A stretch of 11,501 nucleotides of DNA, taken from NCBI GenBank assembly GCA_944391545.1, contig CALXTZ010000043.1, positions 1 to 11,501 of the forward strand, given 5' to 3'. This document shows, piece after piece, positions 6,758-11,501 of this stretch (position 1 is the first letter of the stretch; each line of letters opens with the position of its first letter). A program made the translations under genes and the position numbers. Below the pieces are notes generated by a model. That model searched no databases. It had not been told where the DNA came from and saw only the letters and a list, made by a program, of their open reading frames with translations. The DNA is from an uncultured Alphaproteobacteria bacterium (GTDB lineage Bacteria > Pseudomonadota > Alphaproteobacteria > CAAHEQ01 > UBA3637).

Positions 6758-6834
6758 TGGTCGGGGCGACATGATTCGAACATGCGACACCTTGGTCCCA
6801 AACCAAGTACTCTACCAGGCTGAGCTACGCCCCG
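6758..6834 (-). tRNA. tRNA-Pro(TGG) with encoded CCA
   Basis: A 77-base cloverleaf on the minus strand. The acceptor arms CGGGGCG (6834-6828) and CGCCCCG pair fully; the discriminator is A (6761) and CCA is encoded (6760-6758). The D arm begins GCTC with a CCTGGTA loop. The anticodon stem CTTGG/CCAAG (6807-6803 / 6795-6791) holds the loop TTTGGGA, giving anticodon TGG at 6800-6798. The T loop is TTCGAAT. The first acceptor pair C-G and the A discriminator fit proline tRNAs. It has its own promoter and terminator, so it is transcribed alone. The promoter position predicts a very short 5' leader of only a few bases. Confidence 0.97.
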
Positions 6835-6842
6835 ACGGGGTT

Positions 6843-6871
6843 TTTATACACTATTCCGACAATATTCGCAA
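6843..6871 (-). promoter_or_regulatory. Promoter of tRNA-Pro
   Basis: TTGCGA (6871-6866) and TATAAA (6848-6843) on the minus strand with a 17-base spacer. Transcription would start about one to three bases before the mature tRNA 5' end at 6834. Confidence 0.65.
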
Positions 6872-6912
6872 GAAATTTTTTCGGATTTGCTGAAAACACA
6901 ACCTGACGGTGT

Positions 6913-6941
6913 TTGACAAATTATTTCTGTGTGCTTATGCT
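6913..6941 (+). promoter_or_regulatory. Strong sigma-70-type promoter of the ankyrin-repeat gene
   Basis: Perfect -35 TTGACA (6913-6918), a 17-base spacer, and -10 TATGCT (6936-6941). AGGAG at 6954-6958 then lies five bases before ATG 6964. It is divergent from the tRNA-Pro promoter, with about 40 bases between the two -35 boxes. Confidence 0.7.
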
Positions 6942-6963
6942 GTAACAAACAAAAGGAGAAAAA

Positions 6964-7986
6964 ATGCTCTTTCAAAAATTACGTCAAGCTTCCAGAGAAA
7001 TCTTTCTGGCAGAGTTGGAAAAAGGATTGGATGTAAATGCGTTGCTTGCCGTTGACGGAACGCAAATGGCTTATACGCCGTTTATGATTGCGTGTTTGCG
7101 AGGCGATGAGGTGCTTTACGCGCGAATGCGCCCGGCAGCAAACGTTTATCAAATCGATCCGTTTACACGGCGTACAGCCTTGATGTGTGCTGCTTTCGGC
7201 CGCAATAAAGCGATCCTTACGGACCTCATTCACGCGGGGTTGGATGTTAATGCCAAAGATTATGCGGGAGATACACCCTTGCTTTATTTGTTGCATCCTC
7301 GTCATGAGCAAGGGCCGGGCATTGACTTAACGCGCCTGTTAATTAAAGCCGGTGCCGATATCAACCTTGCTAACATGGACGGGACAACGGCCTTATTCAG
7401 GGCAGTTTTGTTTAAAGATGTGAATTATGCGGCTTATTTAATCAAAGAGGGCGCCGATGTCAACCATGCCCAGGAAGATGGCCGGACACCATTGCTTGAA
7501 GCTGTTTGGCAAAATAATCCGGAGATGGTTTCTTTGCTTATCCGAAATCATGCAGATTTGGAAGCCAGAGAAGAAGCCGGATTTGCCGGATGTGATTTGT
7601 TCTATCCGGGCGGAACCGCCGTTATGGCTGCCGTTTTTAACCATAACGCGGAAATATTGGATCTGTTGATGCAAGCCGGCGCTCGTATTAAAACATATGG
7701 AGATCAGGGAGAAACGTTGTTGAATACGGCAATTATCGCCTGTCAACCCGAATTGGTCGGCAAGTTAATTCATTACGGTGCGTGCCCGTTGGAAAATGAT
7801 GATATCTATCAGGATGCATTTGAAACGCTTGCCGAAATGATGGAGAAAAATCGGAAGTTAACTGATCCGGAACAGGAAAAACAATATCAACAAGTACTTG
7901 CCTGTTATGAACAACTAAAACAAGCACCCGTCAAAGTGCGTGCATGGAAAATTGCTTTACCGGATGTGAGCCGACAAAAAGAATAA
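6964..7986 (+). CDS. Cytoplasmic ankyrin-repeat protein
   Basis: A 340-residue protein made largely of ankyrin repeats, which are helix-loop-helix units for protein binding. About six to seven units can be read: around 36-65 (degenerate), 69-100 (RTALMCAAFGRNKAILTDLI then AGLDVNA), 101-135 (GDTPLL, LLIKAGADIN), 138-170 (GTTALFRAV, LIKEGADVN), 171-203 (GRTPLLEAV, LLIRNHADLE), 214-245 (GTAVMAAVF, LLMQAGA) and a degraded one at 248-278. A non-repeat, charged helical tail follows (about 280-340). There is no signal peptide or membrane segment, so it should be cytoplasmic unless a secretion system exports it. It is monocistronic with a strong promoter and a good ribosome binding site. The binding partner is unknown. 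An effector role is possible in host-associated alphaproteobacteria but is not shown here. Confidence 0.9.
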   Translation: MLFQKLRQASREIFLAELEKGLDVNALLAVDGTQMAYTPFMIACLRGDEVLYARMRPAANVYQIDPFTRRTALMCAAFGRNKAILTDLIHAGLDVNAKDYAGDTPLLYLLHPRHEQGPGIDLTRLLIKAGADINLANMDGTTALFRAVLFKDVNYAAYLIKEGADVNHAQEDGRTPLLEAVWQNNPEMVSLLIRNHADLEAREEAGFAGCDLFYPGGTAVMAAVFNHNAEILDLLMQAGARIKTYGDQGETLLNTAIIACQPELVGKLIHYGACPLENDDIYQDAFETLAEMMEKNRKLTDPEQEKQYQQVLACYEQLKQAPVKVRAWKIALPDVSRQKE

Positions 7987-7994
7987 TTCGGTTC

Positions 7995-8138
7995 TTACGG
8001 ACAGGTACAAGTTCCGTTCGTCATTTCACACGGGCAAGTCGGTGCCGGAGCAGTCGCTTTCTTTCGGCACGGGCATTCGGCCACGGCGGCTGTTGCAAAA
8101 GCAGCGCAAATCAATAAAGCATAAATTATTTTTTTCAT
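7995..8138 (-). CDS. Exported cysteine-rich 47-residue peptide
   Basis: A short gene with a clear signal peptide: MKKIIYALLI followed by an alanine-rich stretch ending in AVA, with predicted cleavage after residue 20. The mature 27 residues contain six cysteines in three Cys-x-Cys pairs (C22/C24, C35/C37, C44/C46), two of them CPC, separated by a Lys/Ala/Pro stretch and an NGT turn. Such pairs suggest metal binding or disulfide bonding in the periplasm or outside the cell, but I recognise no named family. Start 8138 is chosen over longer in-frame extensions because AAAGGA lies seven bases upstream and the signal peptide begins exactly here. A good promoter sits upstream (8170-8198). The gene is convergent with the ankyrin gene (eight bases apart, no clear terminator between) and divergent from the adenylyltransferase operon. 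Confidence 0.75.
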   Translation of the reverse strand: MKKIIYALLICAAFATAAVAECPCRKKATAPAPTCPCEMTNGTCTCP

Positions 8139-8169
8139 GTGATTTCCTTTCATTTTTGTATCGTCTTTA

Positions 8170-8198
8170 AATATAGAGATGATTTTAATCGCTTTCAA
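8170..8198 (-). promoter_or_regulatory. Promoter of the cysteine-rich peptide gene
   Basis: TTGAAA (8198-8193) and TATATT (8175-8170) on the minus strand with a 17-base spacer; both hexamers are near consensus. The -35 lies 12 bases from the divergent -35 of the adenylyltransferase operon. Confidence 0.65.
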
Positions 8199-8210
8199 TA
8201 AAAAATCTTT

Positions 8211-8239
8211 TTGACAAACAAAAATCGACTTTTTAAGAT
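8211..8239 (+). promoter_or_regulatory. Putative promoter of the adenylyltransferase-hydrolase operon
   Basis: Perfect -35 TTGACA (8211-8216), a 17-base spacer and a weaker -10 TAAGAT (8234-8239). The ribosome binding site AAAGGAG precedes ATG 8260 by a few bases. Confidence 0.55.
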
Positions 8240-8259
8240 ATGTAGAAAAAGGAGAAAAC

Positions 8260-9099
8260 ATGCGTTCATCAAAAGAAATCATGGCGTTCATTTTAAATGT
8301 AGCGGCGCGGGACGATCGTGTGCGCGTCGTTGCCATGAACGGGTCTCGGACAAATCCGAATGCGCCTAAAGATGAATTTCAAGATTATGACATTGTCTTT
8401 CTTGTGACGGACATGGCATCATTTTTGCGTGACAAAAGCTGGGTTGATGTCTTCGGGCCGCGATTGATTATGCAAACGCCGGAAGACGGGCGATTGTCGC
8501 CTCCGTCTTTGGGTGGGTGGTACACCTATTTAATGTTGTTTGAAGATAAAAACCGAATTGATTTAATGCTTGTTCCGATGTCGGATTTAAAACGGTATTT
8601 AGAAAAGGATCGATTGACAACGATTTTGTTGGATAAAGATCAATGCGTTCCGTCCTTGCCGGCGCCCAGTGATGAAACCTATTGGGTTAAACGACCGACT
8701 TTGGATCAATTTCAAGGCTCTTGTAATGAATTTTGGTGGCTGGTTCCGTATGTGGTAAAGGGGATTCGACGAAACGAAATCATTTATGCACAGGATCATT
8801 TGGCGCTTTTGCGGGAAGAAGTCTTGCGGCAATTGGCGTGGCAAGCGGGATTTCAGCATGATTTTCGAATCAGCGTCGGCAAGTCTTATAAATATCTGGA
8901 AAAGTATACGGATAAAGAAACGTGGGCGTTTGTTATGAAAACTTACGCTTCGGGGCAGGCGGACGATTGTCGGCGCGCTTTGAAAATACTGTGTAACTTG
9001 TTTCGAAAAGTCGCTCCGCAAGTGGCTGAAACGGCCGGTTTTGACTATCTGATTCAAGAAGAAGAAAATATCATGCGCTATCTGAAGGACGAGCTATGA
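8260..9099 (+). CDS. Aminoglycoside 6-adenylyltransferase family protein (AadK/AadE-like)
   Basis: A 279-residue nucleotidyltransferase close in length to ANT(6) enzymes (about 285-290), which transfer AMP from ATP to the 6-hydroxyl of streptomycin. The sequence follows that family along its whole length: MRSSKEIM at the start, the nucleotidyltransferase signature NGSRTN (27-32) followed by FQDYDIVFLVTD with the metal-binding pair D42 and D44, IMQTPEDG, then LFEDKNRIDLMLVP, LLDKD, YWVKRPT, CNEFWWLVPYVVKG and a C-terminal helical domain with GKSYKYLEKY. All expected catalytic residues appear present. Codon use looks like its neighbours and no mobile element is nearby, so this is probably a resident chromosomal gene. 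Whether it confers streptomycin resistance or has another substrate is not known. It overlaps the next gene by four bases (ATGA). Confidence 0.88.
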   Translation: MRSSKEIMAFILNVAARDDRVRVVAMNGSRTNPNAPKDEFQDYDIVFLVTDMASFLRDKSWVDVFGPRLIMQTPEDGRLSPPSLGGWYTYLMLFEDKNRIDLMLVPMSDLKRYLEKDRLTTILLDKDQCVPSLPAPSDETYWVKRPTLDQFQGSCNEFWWLVPYVVKGIRRNEIIYAQDHLALLREEVLRQLAWQAGFQHDFRISVGKSYKYLEKYTDKETWAFVMKTYASGQADDCRRALKILCNLFRKVAPQVAETAGFDYLIQEEENIMRYLKDEL

Positions 9100-9899
9100 G
9101 ACGAAAAATCTTTTTGATGATGGCAGGGCTTTTGGCGGCGTATTTGCTGGTTTTGTACACGTTCCAGGAAAAGTTTTATTTTTGGCCGACAAAGGGCTAT
9201 CGGCCGCCGACGGAAGCCGGCTTTCCTTTTTACGAAAAAGCTTTAACAATGGCGGACGGAACAACCGGGATGGTGTGGTATGCCGAAGGCCGGAAAGAGA
9301 TGCCGTCGATTTTGTTTTTGCATGGCAATGCTTATCAATTGGAAAAATTTGCGCCGTTGTTAATGCCGTACGTTGACAAAGGGTACTCGGTTTACATGTT
9401 GGAGTATCGGGGATTTGGTGGTGTTGCCGGTAAACCGTCTCAAGAGAACATGTTTTCGGATGCGACGGTTGTTTTTGATTGGATAAAAAGCCGTAGCGAA
9501 ACGCCAGTCGTTGTTTACGGATATTCGTTCGGATGCGCCGTTGCGATGGGATTAACGCTTCATCGGACGCCGGATGCCGTGATTTTACAGGCACCGTTTG
9601 CGTCTTTGATACAACGGGTTAAAGGAAAACCCGTGCCGTTTGCCTCGTATTTATTAAAGGCGCCGTTTGCATCAGACAAAGCCGTTCAACATTATACGAA
9701 CCCTTTGTTGATTGTTCACGGGACGCAAGATACTTTAATTCCCGTTCATCATGCACAGGTTTTATTTCATTTATCCGGTAGTCCAGATAAAACTTTTGTT
9801 CCGTTTGACGGAAAAGGGCATCGATTTTTCTTTGACGGAACAGCCATGCCGACAATTGAAAAATGGATTGACAATCGGTTTAAAAAAGGAGGCGCTTAA
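9096..9899 (+). CDS. Membrane-anchored alpha/beta hydrolase (BEM46/YfhR-like)
   Basis: A 267-residue serine hydrolase with an N-terminal membrane anchor (about residues 4-22) and an alpha/beta hydrolase fold that probably faces the periplasm. Visible landmarks are the oxyanion HGN (76-78), EYRGFGG (103-109), the nucleophile elbow GYSFG with Ser144, the acid Asp212 in HGTQDTLIP, and His242 in GKGHRFF. This complete triad and the overall pattern fit the BEM46/YfhR/YqkD group, whose physiological substrates are poorly known (esters, acyl groups or peptides). Its start lies inside the end of the adenylyltransferase gene with a four-base ATGA overlap, so the two are translationally coupled. Its stop codon lies inside the loop region of the downstream terminator. 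Confidence 0.9.
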   Translation: MRRKIFLMMAGLLAAYLLVLYTFQEKFYFWPTKGYRPPTEAGFPFYEKALTMADGTTGMVWYAEGRKEMPSILFLHGNAYQLEKFAPLLMPYVDKGYSVYMLEYRGFGGVAGKPSQENMFSDATVVFDWIKSRSETPVVVYGYSFGCAVAMGLTLHRTPDAVILQAPFASLIQRVKGKPVPFASYLLKAPFASDKAVQHYTNPLLIVHGTQDTLIPVHHAQVLFHLSGSPDKTFVPFDGKGHRFFFDGTAMPTIEKWIDNRFKKGGA

Positions 9900-9915
9900 A
9901 AGCGCCTCTTTTGTT
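9882..9915. terminator. Bidirectional intrinsic terminator between the hydrolase and hsp20 genes
   Basis: GAGGCGCT (9889-9896) pairs with AGCGCCTC (9901-9908) around a TAAA loop. T-runs follow on the plus strand (9909-9912) and, from the A-run 9882-9887, on the minus strand. It serves both convergent genes; the hydrolase TAA (9897-9899) lies in the loop. Confidence 0.88.
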
Positions 9916-9917
9916 GT

Positions 9918-10415
9918 TCATTTCGCTTTAACGGGAATTTTTTTCAGTTTTTCCTGTGCCGTCGGTAACTTGGGCATGTCAATTTTTAATACACCGTTTT
10001 TATACTCGGCGGAAACTTTGTCCGTATCAATATCCGTCGGCAACGGAACCGTTCTTTGCACCATGCCGTAAGAACGTTCGGAAAAATAATATCCCTTGTC
10101 ATTTTCTTCCGTTTCATGGCGTTTTTCTCCGGTGATGGTTAAATATCCGTCCGTCGATACATTGATTTCAATCTCTTCGGGCGCCAGTCCCGGCAGTTCG
10201 GCAGAAACTTTTACGGCTTTGTTGGTTTCCGTGATTTCGATGTCCGGCTCCAAAATGCTCATGTCACCAAAATCATCATAAGGCATGACGGCGCCTTTTA
10301 AATGTTGATCGAAAATGTGGTTGATTTCATCATGAATTTCATCAACAGCGCGTTGATTTTTCATGATTTTGTCTTTGTAAGGGGCTAACCCTTTGGATGG
10401 TTTATTGTGTTTCAT
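9918..10415 (-). CDS. Hsp20 family small heat shock protein
   Basis: A 165-residue ATP-independent chaperone that holds unfolding cytoplasmic proteins. It has a charged N-terminal arm (1-55), an alpha-crystallin domain (about 57-150) with PDIEITETNKAVKVSAELPG, the YLTITGEKR strand and the signature AEYKNGVLKIDMPK (136-149; A-x-x-x-n-G-V-L), and a C-terminal tail with an IPV motif (160-162) of the I-x-I/V type used for oligomer assembly. I chose ATG 10415 rather than the upstream in-frame ATG 10436 because GAGGAG lies seven bases before 10415, and because the predicted heat-shock promoter would start transcription downstream of 10436. It closely resembles IbpA/Hsp20 proteins common in alphaproteobacteria. 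It is convergent with the hydrolase and shares its terminator. Confidence 0.94.
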   Translation of the reverse strand: MKHNKPSKGLAPYKDKIMKNQRAVDEIHDEINHIFDQHLKGAVMPYDDFGDMSILEPDIEITETNKAVKVSAELPGLAPEEIEINVSTDGYLTITGEKRHETEENDKGYYFSERSYGMVQRTVPLPTDIDTDKVSAEYKNGVLKIDMPKLPTAQEKLKKIPVKAK

Positions 10416-10422
10416 GTTTAAT

Positions 10423-10430
10423 CTCCTCTC
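10423..10430 (-). promoter_or_regulatory. Ribosome binding site deciding the hsp20 start
   Basis: GAGAGGAG on the minus strand, seven bases before ATG 10415. No comparable site precedes the in-frame ATG at 10436. Confidence 0.7.
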
Positions 10431-10438
10431 ATTCAAAG

Positions 10439-10466
10439 AGGTAGGTTGTCTTTTTAAAAAATCAAG
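10439..10466 (-). promoter_or_regulatory. Putative heat-shock (RpoH-type) promoter of hsp20
   Basis: CTTG (10466-10463) and CCTACCT (10445-10439) on the minus strand with 17 bases between them. This matches the alphaproteobacterial RpoH pattern CTTG-N17/18-CYTATNT at all but one position. Transcription would begin near 10432, leaving a short leader that holds the ribosome binding site. Confidence 0.6.
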
Positions 10467-10472
10467 AGGGAG

Positions 10473-11501
10473 TTAATCCAATTTTTTGTTAAAGAACCAA
10501 CCGGCAAATCCCAAAGTAACCAGCGCGATCAAGAACAAAGGAAGCGTGTAATCCATAATAATGGAAAAAGGAATGTCTTTTAAATAAATGCCTTTCATTA
10601 ATTTGAAGAAGTAAGTCAGCGGATTAATCAGGCTGAATTTTTGTAAATAAAGCGGCATGTTTTCGACCGGCGTGACGTAGCCCGATAACAAAAACGTCGG
10701 AGCGATAAAAGCAAAAACGCCCAAAATAGCCTGTTGCTGGGTTTTGCACAGCGTTGAAATGAACAATCCGACGCCGGCAATGGACAGCAAGAAGACCAAA
10801 ATACAACCGTATAAAGAAAAAACGGAACCTTGCAAAGGAATATCAAAAATCAACATGCCGGCTAAAACCATGGAAGTGACTTCCAGCATGGTAATAACCA
10901 GCGCCGGCACCGTTTTTCCGATCAAAATTTCGGCCGAAGACAGCGGAGAAACAATAATTTGGTCAAAGGTGCCGAGTTCTTTTTCCTGTGCGACTGCCAA
11001 CGCCGTAATGGACAAAGTCATGACCATAGCCAGTGCGCCGGTTAAAGAAATAACGATAAACCAATGATAGTCCAAATTGGGGTTAAACCAGTTGCGAATA
11101 TCGACTTGGATTTTGTTGACAGGCGGAGCAACACCCAAAATTTCCCCTTGAAAAGCATTCACGATTTGCGTGGCATATGATTGGACGATTTGTGCAGCGT
11201 TGGATTTGCGGCCGTCTAAAATAAATTGGACGGAAGCGGTTTGCCCCTGATAAATATTTTTGGAAAAATCATTCGGGATTGTGACCGCTAAATAGACTTT
11301 TTGCCGGTCAATCAGATTTTTCATTTGTGCTTGGTTGTCTACATGATAGACTTTCGCCACAATCGGCGTGTTTTCAAATTTGTCGGTTAACGCTCGGGAA
11401 ATTTCGGTTTGGTCTTTGTCATAAATCAAAAGAGAAATGTTTTTGACTTCCAACGTTGCCGCATAGGCAAAAATCGTCAGTTGTAAAATCGGCGGCAGAA
11501 T
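10473..11501 (-). CDS. ABC-2 type exporter permease (YhhJ/YbhS-like), 5'-truncated
   Basis: The frame stays open to the window edge, so the N-terminus lies beyond 11501; 342 residues are visible of a usual length of about 370. The visible part starts at the end of the first membrane segment (PPILQLTIFAYAAT), followed by a large periplasmic domain (LLIYDKDQTEISR..., about 150 residues) and then five further membrane segments. The cytoplasmic coupling motif QEKELGTFDQIIVSPLS after the second membrane segment and the late segment FLLSGYVTPVENMP are typical of ABC2_membrane_3 permeases of the YhhJ/YbhS/YbhR type. These pair with an ATPase and often an HlyD-like adaptor to export drugs or other compounds. 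The partner genes should lie to the right, upstream of this gene. The stop is 57 bases from the hsp20 start, with the hsp20 promoter in between. Confidence 0.92.
   Translation of the reverse strand: MLPPILQLTIFAYAATLEVKNISLLIYDKDQTEISRALTDKFENTPIVAKVYHVDNQAQMKNLIDRQKVYLAVTIPNDFSKNIYQGQTASVQFILDGRKSNAAQIVQSYATQIVNAFQGEILGVAPPVNKIQVDIRNWFNPNLDYHWFIVISLTGALAMVMTLSITALAVAQEKELGTFDQIIVSPLSSAEILIGKTVPALVITMLEVTSMVLAGMLIFDIPLQGSVFSLYGCILVFLLSIAGVGLFISTLCKTQQQAILGVFAFIAPTFLLSGYVTPVENMPLYLQKFSLINPLTYFFKLMKGIYLKDIPFSIIMDYTLPLFLIALVTLGFAGWFFNKKLD

Noticed and set aside
6546..6893. A 115-codon open frame on the plus strand
   Set aside because: It runs through the stem-loop cluster and antisense through tRNA-Pro, lacks an ATG, and its C-terminal part is simply the translated complement of a tRNA, a common false gene.
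8260..9099. Recently acquired antibiotic-resistance cassette
   Set aside because: No insertion sequence, integron site, repeats or change in codon use flank the gene, and it is coupled to a resident-looking hydrolase gene.
10416..10436. Longer hsp20 start at 10436
   Set aside because: There is no Shine-Dalgarno before it, and the predicted transcript would begin inside or after this codon.

Overview
The window looks like chromosomal DNA from a low-to-moderate GC Gram-negative bacterium, most likely an alphaproteobacterium. I base this on the gene families (MurJ, DUF2333, a Bax-like protein with a membrane anchor, DUF192, Nfu) and on an hsp20 promoter that fits the alphaproteobacterial RpoH pattern. 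The lineage is inference, because there is no rRNA or marker gene to fix it. I see no insertion sequence, phage, plasmid or CRISPR content.

Left block, 1-4064, plus strand: a tightly packed envelope operon. It starts with the C-terminal three quarters of the lipid II flippase murJ, followed by a DUF2333 membrane protein, a small Nfu-type Fe-S carrier, a membrane-anchored protein related to Bax-type glucosaminidases whose catalytic motif looks degraded, a 34-residue single-span membrane peptide, and an exported DUF192 protein. Junctions overlap by one to four bases or are separated by one to about 40 bases, so translational coupling is likely.

Middle block, 4078-6350, minus strand: an MtaD/TrzA-type amidohydrolase (probable S-adenosylhomocysteine/methylthioadenosine deaminase) and, upstream of it, a fusion of a Nudix hydrolase with a P-loop kinase domain. 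Each appears to have its own sigma-70-like promoter.

Intergenic block, 6351-6963: a run of four stem-loops in locally GC-rich DNA, then a tRNA-Pro(TGG) gene on the minus strand with encoded CCA, its own promoter and its own terminator. The tRNA promoter is divergent from a strong promoter for an ankyrin-repeat protein (6964-7986).

Right block, 7995-11501: a 47-residue exported cysteine-rich peptide (minus) sits divergently against an operon (plus) of an aminoglycoside 6-adenylyltransferase-like gene and a membrane-anchored alpha/beta hydrolase, which overlap by four bases. A bidirectional terminator ends that operon and faces a minus-strand hsp20 gene with a recognisable heat-shock promoter. 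The last gene is the C-terminal part of an ABC-2 type exporter permease that runs off the right edge.

Most genes belong to known families. The items most worth a second look are the Bax-like protein with a degraded active site, the Nudix-kinase fusion, the Cys-rich peptide sharing a divergent promoter region with the adenylyltransferase, and the stem-loop cluster beside the tRNA. I did not find a convincing new multi-gene system.
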